64,000 bases of DNA from contig VCJN01002036.1 of the NCBI GenBank assembly GCA_006384855.1, forward strand, positions 496,001 through 560,000. The letters run 5' to 3'. The position numbers and the translations under genes are program-made. Under the pieces are notes generated by a model, which did not search any database, was not told the DNA's origin, and saw only the letters and a list, made by a program, of their open reading frames with translations. This DNA is from Tetraselmis striata. Lineage: Eukaryota; Chlorophyta; Chlorodendrophyceae; Chlorodendrales; Chlorodendraceae. Below, one piece after another: positions 10,561 through 20,903 of this stretch; position 1 is the first letter of the stretch, and each line of letters begins with the position of its first letter.

Positions 10561-10628
10561 CCGCTTTTAGGCGGCTTGCTGTGTTGATTTTCTAATTCTG
10601 GGGAACTGCCCTTTTTGTAATTCACACC
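10561..10628 (+). repeat. Dispersed short repeat P, copy 3
   Basis: Near-match of 1,771-1,841, with shared TGTTGATTTTCTAATTCTG and CCTTTTTGTAATTCACA. It is preceded by TTTTAGGCGGCTTGCT, as in copy 1. Confidence 0.65.
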
Positions 10629-11427
10629 AGTAGTCGCTACGTCGCTACCTGTACGTCGCTACCAGTACCGCCCACGGTACTCCGCGCAATAATGTTCCGC
10701 CCGCTGCTGCTCACGGGTACCACACTGAACCGACATCAACAGAGACCCGACAAAACAGCCGCGCTGCTGCGCGTCAGATCAGGTGCGTTCACTACCTATC
10801 AGGCTCAGCCGAGCGACCTTCCAGGAGTCCACGCTTGGCCGACTCAACGGTGTCTAAAGGCACACTGTCGCTTTCTCCGACTTCAGGGGTGCGTTAGCCC
10901 TGTCACTTCCTCGCCCGTTCTTTCGGATTGTGTCTCTCGCGATAACGTCTCGCTAGCTGGCCCGGCACGTGCCGGCGGCGGCTGAGGCGCGGCTTTTTTT
11001 TTGCTCGAGTTTCCCGGCGACTACACCTCGTCACTGGACTCCGCCTTCAAGCTTGCCGCCAAGAGGGGCTATACGCTCAGTGGTGGTCTTCGACGATACC
11101 TACTTTGCCATTCCATTGTGACTTCACAGCCCTTGTTCCCACGGGCTGCTGCTCCGCTGCGCATCTTGTCTGTCGTTCAGCTAACTCCTGTATTAGTTGC
11201 CAGGCAGGCACCGCGCCGTGCCACGTCAGCAGCACACGCCTCCCATATCGGGAGTCGTCGCAGCACCTGATGGTAGCGACTAGTTGCGCCTCTTACCTAT
11301 CGCGAGTGCCGCGCCCGAACCCAACTTACTGTCGTCCTGGCGCCTACCCGCCCTCTCCCCCGACTGCCACAGGACAACTCACCGGCCGGACACCCACTTT
11401 CACATCGCGTCGGATACGTCTTTCACG
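10629..11427 (+). other. Upstream region of the plastid NTF2-like gene
   Basis: No separate gene was recognised. The region is GC-rich and rises in C/T content toward the start codon at 11,428, as expected for a 5' leader. It probably holds the promoter and 5' UTR, but no clear TATA box or other site can be supported. Confidence 0.4.
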
Positions 11428-12956
11428 ATGGCGTTGTCGAGCTCCCTCGGCAGTGCCAAGTTGGGCGCCTCCAGTACCACCGGCGCAGAGCGAGCAGTGC
11501 GGCGCAGTACAGCCACGTCCTTGGCGCAGCAGCACAGACACCAGCACCGCCAGCATCCTGCTATCAGAGTGCTGCGCAGCAGCAGGGCCGGTCCCAGCAG
11601 CAGCGGACGCAGGGCCGTGGCGCTTCGTGTATCGGCGGAGGAGATCGAGGTAGAGGGGGCCTTCACCGACTTTTGCACCAGCGAAGTATGCACGGCCAGC
11701 CCCGCTGTGGAGCAGGCGGTGCGCAGCCTGGCGACCGATATCACGATGTTCCGCTGGAGTGAGCGCCTTTTCCAGCCGGAGTGTGCATATAACGACAAGT
11801 TCCGGTCATTCAAGGTAAACGACGCCGTCCAGTCTCAGCATAGCCAGCATGCTGCGGTGTACCCGGCGGGGAGGGGGGGGGGGAGGGGGGACGTACTCAT
11901 ACTCATATCCATTCCGTGGCGCCTGCTGAGATGGTGGTTGAGATGGGGGCCGGGGGGGGGAAGAGGGGGAGGGGGGGGGGAGGTGCGGATTTTTGTTGTG
12001 CGAGACAGATCGCATTGGAGACAGCCATATACACCTTGAAGCCCTGTGGAGCTGTATGTGGCGCCTAGCGTTCGAAGTCCCTGCCTGAGAACGCATATAT
12101 GGTTGTGTTGATGTTCCTTGGTTAGGGTGTGCTCACAGTCGGATGTGAGTTGATCCAGTGCAATGCGACTCTAAATGTGCTTGTTGGTTGCCAGGTCGTG
12201 AAAGGGCAGGGCAGGGCAGGGCAGGGCAGGGCAGGCGATAGGTAGGACAGTTGACATGGGCAGTCTGTGCCGGCTCTCCATGCCAAGTGCAGTGCGTAGC
12301 CTGTGTCCCTTCCAGCATACTAAATTAGGTTGATCGATTCAGGGCTAGCATGGGAAACCAAGATATGCAGAAAACAAGAGGGCCTGCATGGGATAGCTAC
12401 TGGGGTGGTAAGCGGCATGGTAATATGTGTGCCGTGCTGAGGCGGTGCGCTGCTACGCTGCTGTCAGGGCCGCGACAAGTACAAGCGCATGAACTTTGTG
12501 AAGGACCACGTGGAGGACCCAAAAGCAGTGCTCCTGAAATTGAAGATGACAGACAAGTCAAACTCATGGATCCAGTGGAAGCTGACTGGCAAGATTGCAG
12601 GCCAAGTGGTGGAGGTTGACTTCACTGAGGAGTTTGAGCACAACCAGGTAACAGGGCGTGTGGTGGGACACAAGGAGATCTGGCATGCAGTGGCTGGTGG
12701 GATGCTGTTCAACACACAGCGCGCCACCTGGTCGGCGTCCCAGGCCAGCAGTGACACCAAAGAGATGATTGACCGCACGCTGGACTCACTTTCCATGGAC
12801 GAGGGCGGTGATGAGATCTATCGCGACCCCTCAGACCCCACCAAGTTTTTCCAGAAGGGCGAGGACGAGGGGTACCAAGACATGATCTCCTATGCACTCG
12901 TCATCGCTGTCATTTGGCTCATCTTCCAGGGCTATTCAGCGCTGAACACCATGTAG
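11428..12956 (+). CDS. Plastid-targeted NTF2-like (DUF2358-type) membrane protein
   Basis: Two exons, 11,428-11,814 and 12,468-12,956, joined by a 653-bp phase-0 intron (AAG|GTAAAC ... CTGTCAG|GGC), giving 291 residues. Residues 1-70 are rich in Ser, Ala and Arg and start MALSSSLGS, a typical chloroplast transit peptide. The core has the NTF2/SnoaL-like DUF2358 look: FRWSERLFQPE, then F-x-S-F-K-G-R-D-x-Y-K-R across the splice junction, then a W-x-L-x-G strand pattern. A hydrophobic helix (about ISYALVIAVIWLIFQGY) closes the protein, so it is probably anchored in a plastid membrane with a very short tail. Function is unknown. DUF2358 assignment is from family pattern memory and is moderate. 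TGTAA, the usual green-algal poly(A) signal, occurs at 13,096-13,100. Confidence 0.75.
11872..11986 (+). repeat. G-rich runs in intron 1 of the NTF2-like gene
   Basis: Several G-runs of 7-10 bases, interrupted by single A or C, lie within the intron. They are typical of the homopolymer load in introns across this window and could form G-quadruplexes in the transcript. Confidence 0.7.
12208..12236 (+). repeat. (GGGCA)n short tandem repeat
   Basis: About six units of GGGCA lie in the intron of the NTF2-like gene. Confidence 0.9.
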
Positions 12957-13095
12957 AGAGCAGGAGAAGGGCAGCCTCCCTGTAGCCAGAGGATCGGAGC
13001 TGGGAATTAAAGGGCTTATACGCCCAGGAATTGTTTTAGCAAGGCCAGTTTAGCGGAGGCCTATCCCGAGAGCGTTGCCCAGACTTGAGTTGGGC

Positions 13096-13100
13096 TGTAA
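13096..13100 (+). terminator. TGTAA poly(A) signal candidate
   Basis: TGTAA lies 140 bp downstream of the stop codon at 12,956. This pentamer is the usual polyadenylation signal of green algae. No transcript data are available here. Confidence 0.5.
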
Positions 13101-13766
13101 GTCTCGGGCTTGTTTCGGATTATACTCCCTTCCTTCCCTCTTCTCCCCTTCTTTCCTATCATGGCCATGGGCCACAGTGGACTGCAATTTCAGAATCTGG
13201 TATCAAAAACACAATCGATTGTCTATGTACCATGTATGTATGATATGCTGTTCAGTAGTGTGTGCGGGTTATTACAATGTGATGATTACATGTACTTCAG
13301 AGACACCATGTTCGTCACAAGCTTCGAGACATTCGCGAGTCTCCCGAGAAAACATGGAAGCGAGTTCGGATTTGGTCCGGGTTAATGAATATTTTAGTGA
13401 AGTGTCTCGGGTAACAAGCGTGGACCGTCAGAACCCGGCTTTACAGCTTTTTCATATTAGCAACTAAATTAATAAGCTTACTTTACCTTCCAAACAGGAG
13501 TAGGAGAATCCTTCAGTGGGAATGCATTATGCGTCCCGGAGAAGCCTTTACTTGGAATGCATTATGTGGCCCATTGTCCCTGATGAATATCTTAATAGGA
13601 CGTGTCCAAAACCGGGTGGCTGATTATTACATGTGCTAAAAGCAATACATTATTATGATAGTGTCAGCAATTCGCGATGATAAGCGAAGCAGACGAATAT
13701 CTCAACCGTCTGCCGCTGTACGGGTTATACTAACCGAGAGCGAGATTTTATTTACTATCCACATAT
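13101..13766. other. Spacer without recognised gene
   Basis: AT-richer text with short open frames only. It includes a near-duplicate pair near 13,515-13,570 (GGAATGCATTATG occurs twice about 40 bp apart). Nothing else was seen before the tandem array. Confidence 0.5.
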
Positions 13767-15112
13767 ACACCCCTGCACATAAGTTTGGGGTCCCTTTTCG
13801 GCAGTCTCAAGACTTCACAAGTCTAGGGTACCTGAACGTAGGGTATATGAGATGAAACCCTGGAATCTCAGAGGGCTTTATAAAACCTGCATGACGAGTG
13901 GCTCAAACCGAAGCTTAATGACCTTTGACTAGGGAATCACGCTGCACTTGGTGCGTGGATGGGCGTCGCCTGCAACGGCACCAAAACCGGGGTCGGTATC
14001 ACGCACACGCCGACGCGCGTGCATAGGCAACCAAACGACGGGATGGCCATGAACGCGTGAGGAAACACATTGGCGAGGGGCTCGGGTGCATTTGGTTGGG
14101 GTGCAGCCGCGTGGGCGGCGGCCAGTGCATGTCGCGGTGCGATACTGGCATGGCATCAGTGTCGGCCACGCACGGCAACACCCCCTTGGCTTCAAAACGC
14201 TATAACTTCTCAGGGTTTGCTCAGAAAAACTTTTCAAAAATATCACGCGATTCCTCGTTCAATTCTGCGTCGGGAACACCCTTCCATAATCACAAAATCG
14301 ATTTTTTGGGTCTCCGGAAAAATCCCCAAAGATGATCATCCAGGTTGCCCCTCACTGCCTCATGTGCCCACCCATGTCGGGCGCGTGGCTTTGCGCCAAG
14401 TGCGTGTCTAAGCCCCATACTCAGTTGCGCGAGAGCGTTATGTATGTGGATGACCACGGACCACCAACACTTGGCATGTGCCACCTCCTAGCGATACACA
14501 CATCTACCAGCCAAAACGCCATTTTCCACAGCATTTTTCAAGGAATTTCATATTAATCAAAATCCACGCCCCTACCGCGCCACCCCGCCCACGAAACGGT
14601 GCAACTGGCATTCCACCACGCGCCCCCATAGTAGAGCATTGCCATACGCCAAGGGGGCCATCGAGCGCCTCTCCCACGTGCGTTCGCCACAGAAACAGCA
14701 GCATTTTCACCCCAAAACTGCTCCCCACAGTGGCCAACTTGACGTTGGGGTGTCACGTCGTGCCTATAGCGACATGCTTTCAGTGGCCTACACGCACGGT
14801 GTGTGCAACTTATGCCAAGGGCCGTATCCACCGAGTTTGGTGCGACGAGTGCCGCTATTTCCATAGGTTTGGACGGTTGGCGCAACCCACAACTTTCTGG
14901 CGCCAACGCACCATGCAATGATTTCGCGTTTTTGAAAGGGCGCCCACAAATGGTCGTGTTGTCGCGCGGGTGGGTATAAAGCGCACAATAGGCGTTCGCC
15001 CGAACTATTCCCACTGTAGTTAGCATGTATGCCCATGCAGCCGGCGTTATCCTCGCCCATGCATGCGCTTTGCGATCGAAAATGCAAAACCCGGACTTAT
15101 GTGGAGGGGTGT
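13767..15112 (+). mobile_element. TIR element E, array copy 1 (1,346 bp)
   Basis: The left end is ACACCCCTGCACATAAGT and the right end is the inverse of ACACCCCTCCACATAAGT, so terminal inverted repeats of about 18 bp differ at one base. Outside them a T on the left and an A on the right may extend the repeat at the outer borders. No transposase motif is visible. Open frames of up to 212 codons exist on the minus strand, but they look compositional. It is probably a non-autonomous DNA transposon. Followed by spacer S, then copy 2. Confidence 0.85.
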
Positions 15113-15286
15113 GCGCCGCACCAAGCGCGCTCGACGAGGTCGTAATAAGGCGTCTTGGGACAGTGAGCCCTTTCGAGCCCGTGGCTCGCATGTGGATGCG
15201 TCATGGGCATATGCAGCCAGTACGAGCATTGGGGTGATTCAAACATGCCGCGTCGGCCGTATATGGCCGAATGACATATGGCCAAC
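15113..15286 (+). repeat. 174-bp spacer S, copy 1
   Basis: It separates E copies 1 and 2 and recurs at 16,634-16,807, apparently without change. It contains the near-palindromes GGCCGTATATGGCC and CATATGGCC at its right end. S is absent outside the outer E copies, so the array is E-S-E-S-E. Confidence 0.9.
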
Positions 15287-16633
15287 ACACCCCTGCACAT
15301 AAGTTTGGGGTCCCTTTTCGGCAGTCTCAAGACTTCACAAGTCTAGGGTACCTGAACGTAGGGTATATGAGATGAAACCCTGGAATCTCAGAGGGCTTTA
15401 TAAAACCTGCATGACGAGTGGCTCAAACCGAAGCTTAATGACCTTTGACTAGGGAATCACGCTGCACTTGGTGCGTGGATGGGCGTCGCCTGCAACGGCA
15501 CCAAAACCGGGGTCGGTATCACGCACACGCCGACGCGCGTGCATAGGCAACCAAACGACGGGATGGCCATGAACGCGTGAGGAAACACATTGGCGAGGGG
15601 CTCGGGTGCATTTGGTTGGGGTGCAGCCGCGTGGGCGGCGGCCAGTGCATGTCGCGGTGCGATACTGGCATGGCATCAGTGTCGGCCACGCACGGCAACA
15701 CCCCCTTGGCTTCAAAACGCTATAACTTCTCAGGGTTTGCTCAGAAAAAACTTTTCAAAAATATCACGCGATTCCTCGTTCAATTCTGCGTCGGGAACAC
15801 CCTTCCATAATCACAAAATCGATTTTTTGGGTCTCCGGAAAAATCCCCAAAGATGATCATCCAGGTTGCCCCTCACTGCCTCATGTGCCCACCCATGTCG
15901 GGCGCGTGGCTTTGCGCCAAGTGCGTGTCTAAGCCCCATACTCAGTTGCGCGAGAGCGTTATGTATGTGGATGACCACGGACCACCAACACTTGGCATGT
16001 GCCACCTCCTAGCGATACACACATCTACCAGCCAAAACGCCATTTTCAACAGCATTTTTCAAGGAATTTCATATTAATCAAAATCCACGCCCCTACCGCG
16101 CCACCCCGCCCACGAAACGGTGCAACTGGCATTCCACCACGCGCCCCCATAGTAGAGCATTGCCATACGCCAAGGGGGCCATCGAGCGCCTCTCCCACGT
16201 GCGTTCGCCACAGAAACAGCAGCATTTTCACCCCAAAACTGCTCCCCACAGTGGCCAACTTGACGTTGGGGTGTCACGTCGTGCCTATAGCGACATGCTT
16301 TCAGTGGCCTACACGCACGGTGTGTGCAACTTATGCCAAGGGCCGTATCCACCGAGTTTGGTGCGACGAGTGCCGCTATTTCCATAGGTTTGGACGGTTG
16401 GCGCAACCCACAACTTTCTGGCGCCAACGCACCATGCAATGATTTCGCGTTTTTGAAAGGGCGCCCACAAATGGTCGTGTTGTCGCGCGGGTGGGTATAA
16501 AGCGCACAATAGGCGTTCGCCCGAACTATTCCCACTGTAGTTAGCATGTATGCCCATGCAGCCGGCGTTATCCTCGCCCATGCATGCGCTTTGCGATCGA
16601 AAATGCAAAACCCGGACTTATGTGGAGGGGTGT
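15287..16633 (+). mobile_element. TIR element E, array copy 2 (1,347 bp)
   Basis: Almost identical to copies 1 and 3. The visible differences are one extra A in the A-run near 15,746 and a C-to-A change near 16,047. Ends as in copy 1. Near identity means that the array formed very recently. Confidence 0.88.
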
Positions 16634-16807
16634 GCGCCGCACCAAGCGCGCTCGACGAGGTCGTAATAAGGCGTCTTGGGACAGTGAGCCCTTTCGAGCC
16701 CGTGGCTCGCATGTGGATGCGTCATGGGCATATGCAGCCAGTACGAGCATTGGGGTGATTCAAACATGCCGCGTCGGCCGTATATGGCCGAATGACATAT
16801 GGCCAAC
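16634..16807 (+). repeat. 174-bp spacer S, copy 2
   Basis: Same sequence as 15,113-15,286. Both junctions with E are at the same base as in copy 1, so the repeating unit of the array is E plus S, about 1,520 bp. Confidence 0.9.
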
Positions 16808-18153
16808 ACACCCCTGCACATAAGTTTGGGGTCCCTTTTCGGCAGTCTCAAGACTTCACAAGTCTAGGGTACCTGAACGTAGGGTATATGAGATGAAACC
16901 CTGGAATCTCAGAGGGCTTTATAAAACCTGCATGACGAGTGGCTCAAACCGAAGCTTAATGACCTTTGACTAGGGAATCACGCTGCACTTGGTGCGTGGA
17001 TGGGCGTCGCCTGCAACGGCACCAAAACCGGGGTCGGTATCACGCACACGCCGACGCGCGTGCATAGGCAACCAAACGACGGGATGGCCATGAACGCGTG
17101 AGGAAACACATTGGCGAGGGGCTCGGGTGCATTTGGTTGGGGTGCAGCCGCGTGGGCGGCGGCCAGTGCATGTCGCGGTGCGATACTGGCATGGCATCAG
17201 TGTCGGCCACGCACGGCAACACCCCCTTGGCTTCAAAACGCTATAACTTCTCAGGGTTTGCTCAGAAAAACTTTTCAAAAATATCACGCGATTCCTCGTT
17301 CAATTCTGCGTCGGGAACACCCTTCCATAATCACAAAATCGATTTTTTGGGTCTCCGGAAAAATCCCCAAAGATGATCATCCAGGTTGCCCCTCACTGCC
17401 TCATGTGCCCACCCATGTCGGGCGCGTGGCTTTGCGCCAAGTGCGTGTCTAAGCCCCATACTCAGTTGCGCGAGAGCGTTATGTATGTGGATGACCACGG
17501 ACCACCAACACTTGGCATGTGCCACCTCCTAGCGATACACACATCTACCAGCCAAAACGCCATTTTCCACAGCATTTTTCAAGGAATTTCATATTAATCA
17601 AAATCCACGCCCCTACCGCGCCACCCCGCCCACGAAACGGTGCAACTGGCATTCCACCACGCGCCCCCATAGTAGAGCATTGCCATACGCCAAGGGGGCC
17701 ATCGAGCGCCTCTCCCACGTGCGTTCGCCACAGAAACAGCAGCATTTTCACCCCAAAACTGCTCCCCACAGTGGCCAACTTGACGTTGGGGTGTCACGTC
17801 GTGCCTATAGCGACATGCTTTCAGTGGCCTACACGCACGGTGTGTGCAACTTATGCCAAGGGCCGTATCCACCGAGTTTGGTGCGACGAGTGCCGCTATT
17901 TCCATAGGTTTGGACGGTTGGCGCAACCCACAACTTTCTGGCGCCAACGCACCATGCAATGATTTCGCGTTTTTGAAAGGGCGCCTACAAATGGTCGTGT
18001 TGTCGCGCGGGTGGGTATAAAGCGCACAATAGGCGTTCGCCCGAACTATTCCCACTGTAGTTAGCATGTATGCCCATGCAGCCGGCGTTATCCTCGCCCA
18101 TGCATGCGCTTTGCGATCGAAAATGCAAAACCCGGACTTATGTGGAGGGGTGT
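16808..18153 (+). mobile_element. TIR element E, array copy 3 (1,346 bp)
   Basis: The last array member. It ends GGAGGGGTGT and runs directly into unique sequence (ATGATGATGATCC), without spacer S. One C-to-T change against copies 1 and 2 is visible near 17,985. Confidence 0.88.
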
Positions 18154-18678
18154 ATGATGATGATCCAGCGACCGAGTCGTGACGAATCGCAACTAAATTA
18201 TCCATAAACTATCAATCCCGCGCCGCATATTGGGTATATTGGGATTGCAGCTCTGGATTCGTTTTTGATCTTAGATAAACGGATATATGTAGTTAGTATT
18301 AATAATAATACACTCATACGAGGTAAATCATTCGGGCGATCGATGTTGGTACCGCCGGTACGGGATAGTTGTTATGCTCCGCACCAGCCCCCCGCCCAAC
18401 GCGAACCGTCCCGCAGAAGAAGTTCAGCGAGCATGCACCGCCCCCGCCGCAATCAGCAGCGGGTAGCGACTAATCGCTACTGGTAAGCAAGCAACTCAAA
18501 GCAAAAAACGCGAGGTAATACCGATGAGGCTCTGTAGTGAGCATGTCACTTGATAGTCGCGGGTTCGTAACGTCTGCCTTCAACTGGTCCACATATACTT
18601 GCGTGTATCTGCTCGCGGCAACAGCCTTGCGAAGTCTTCCCGAAAAGGTAAGCTAGAGGTGGCTCGGATAACGGGACG
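18154..18678. other. Spacer between array and PAN-like gene
   Basis: No recognisable coding region. It probably contains the promoter and leader of the gene that starts at 18,679. Short AT-rich stretches (AATAATAATACAC) occur near 18,300. Confidence 0.45.
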
Positions 18679-19326
18679 ATGCTCGGGCGACAAGCGGCAA
18701 AACGGGGCGTCGTAGTTCTCTTCGCCGCCTGTCTACTCGCTTCTGCCCCGGCGAGGGCTCGCGACCTGGCACAAGAGGAGCCGACGAAAAAGGATAGCTG
18801 GTCACATCTTCTCGGTGGCAAGCAAGCCATCGAGGCAGCGGCTGACGCGGAGCGTACGGCCCTGCAGAACGCGTCCGCCCAACAAGATGGCTGCTTTGCG
18901 CCAGGGTGCTTTCCACGATTCTCTGACTGCTGTATCCAAAGTGACACGATTTCCATAATGCATGGATCCTGGTTCTGTTTCGTGTGCTTAAGATTTGCAG
19001 ATTGCTGCTTGTATGGAAATGCCGCAGTCGCTCGGCAGTATCGGATCAAAGTTGCTAACTTGTTCTTTCGTGCTGGCAGGGTGCAGGGCGAGTTCTGCAA
19101 CGGCTCTGGTCAGTATTTTGGCACGGAGACCGTAAGCAATGTGCAGCAGTGCATGTTTCGCTGCTCAAAAGACACGCATCCCTTAATTGGATCAAAGTGC
19201 TGGGGCTTCGAGTACAGTCTCCTCAGTGGCGTATGCTTCTACTACGACTACTCGGAAGTCCAACGCTGCGACATTGGCGGGAATGGGCAGTATTCTACAT
19301 ATCGTCTCACGGCGGGGTATTGCTGA
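18679..19326 (+). CDS. Small secreted PAN/apple-like protein
   Basis: The frame starts with a clear signal peptide (positively charged start, then VVVLFAACLLASAPARA). The C-terminal half has the PAN/apple look: a Cys after EF, then V-S-N-V-Q-Q-C, a paired C four residues on, C-W-G-F-E-Y and G-V-C-F-Y-Y. These domains bind protein or sugar in the secretory pathway or outside the cell. The middle is probably an in-frame 174-bp intron, 18,906-19,079 (GTGCTTTCC ... CTTTCGTGCTGGCAG). Removing it gives 157 residues and deletes an odd Cys/Phe-rich segment. The unspliced frame (215 residues) also stays open, so retained-intron translation is possible. Identity is suggestive rather than certain. Confidence 0.6.
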   Translation: MLGRQAAKRGVVVLFAACLLASAPARARDLAQEEPTKKDSWSHLLGGKQAIEAAADAERTALQNASAQQDGCFAPGCFPRFSDCCIQSDTISIMHGSWFCFVCLRFADCCLYGNAAVARQYRIKVANLFFRAGRVQGEFCNGSGQYFGTETVSNVQQCMFRCSKDTHPLIGSKCWGFEYSLLSGVCFYYDYSEVQRCDIGGNGQYSTYRLTAGYC

Positions 19327-20903
19327 AGAGCGGGCGGAATGACAATCAGAATCACAAGGATGTCACCAGGTATTCAATCAGCATTGCAATCGACAATGAC
19401 CATAGCTACTGTGCAGCTTGCATATACCTACTACACCCACTTTGTCATGTGCGTTTGTACTTCATGTAGAAGTGTCATTGCTTCTGCTAGATACAATTTT
19501 GTACATGCGGATCTCGCGTCAAATTCAGGCAATCCATTCAATTGAATTCATTTGCACGGAAATGCGCTGTATTGCATGTATAGGTCTGGCTAGGCTATGC
19601 CCCTCAACATGTTGACCCTCTTTGATACAACATCTTGCATATCAATTAGTGGAATCACTGCGGGCTGCTCTGCGGACCAGCATGCATTGCCATGAGCGAA
19701 ATCCTAGGTACTACTAGCGTATGAATGTCAGCATCAGCATTAGCATCAGCATCAGTTCTTTATCTGCGATTTCACAGCATTTACTGCCATAAAATAGCAT
19801 GCCAAAATGGCATCCATGAATGCCCCACCAGAAGAGAACATCTCTGATTGAAAATCGGTGACAGACAAGGACGAACAGCCTATGCATATACATACGACTG
19901 GTTGCAAAACGCACGGCTGAAGTAGAAGCGCGCACATGTAGTTCATCACTAGCCCTTTAAACTGTCTGTCAACATATCATCATCAAAAATATTTGCAATA
20001 TTTTCAATGGAGGCATTCGACTGCACACTCTTGATGCCATGCTGCGGCTAGTTTTGAGTTGTGGTGCACAGCAATGCATGTGATTACGACGATTCATGCA
20101 TGACCTACTCTCCCTACGACTGTGATGCATTCAATCTGTTGTAGCGCACGTCATATGTCTGGGGTGGATGGCAGGTAAGGTAGTAATGTGAAGTTCTGCC
20201 AATATGACGTAGCTAATATCGTGGAGCTATTGCGCCGCGTGTGCATATGAGGTCTTGAGGTTGCATCATATTTTGAGTTCATTTTTAGAAACCCAAAGTC
20301 TACTAATGTGAATGAATGTGCCAAATGAAATGGACGAATCATGAAAATGATATTAAGGGCTACCACAAGCTGGCAAACCGCGGCGACATCCGCTGATCGC
20401 GTCAACAGCATTTCTACCCCTATAATAGTGCTCATCAAGTGTATATCCGTATATCACATCCTTTGCATAAACCCTAAGGCGCCATATACTAAACACCGCA
20501 AACAGAAGATAAGATTGGACTGAACAATTGAGATGTTCCATCCCAGATGTCTCTCCACCCCACCCTTTCGTCATTATGTACTTAGATTCGGTTGTATACT
20601 TCCAGTAGGAAGCTTAGTATTCAGGGGTAAATATCCTCGTCGCATCATCAGAAAATAATCGCGTTGTACACTTATTTGCACGCAGCGCGGTCAACAAATA
20701 CTAGGAGTCTGGCAGGCTCACCTTACTCACATCCGGACACCCTACACTGCCATCTCCATCAGCCCGTCCTATTGCAAAGACGGCGGGCTCTCAGTTGTGT
20801 GGCATTTCGCGGTTGCCACTACGGCTCATCAGTCCATACCATACCAGAGTTTGAGGCTATTATATACTTGTACACTACGCGTTTACTGTGATAGAGTACC
20901 GCG
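19327..20903. other. Intergenic region upstream of MSH5
   Basis: Only short open frames and AT-rich text, with a (CAGCAT)n-like tract near 19,730-19,755. Nothing else was recognised. A TATA-like ATTATATACTT lies at about 20,858-20,868, some 40 bp before the MSH5 start codon. It could be its promoter. Confidence 0.45.

Noticed and set aside
14553-15191. 212-codon minus-strand frame in each E copy as a transposase
   Set aside because: No catalytic motif. It crosses the element end into the spacer, and in the diverged copy changes are mostly amino-acid replacing.
13767-18153. CRISPR or satellite array
   Set aside because: Repeats are 1.3 kb with inverted termini and two units of spacer with the same sequence. 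Neither a CRISPR nor a simple satellite fits.
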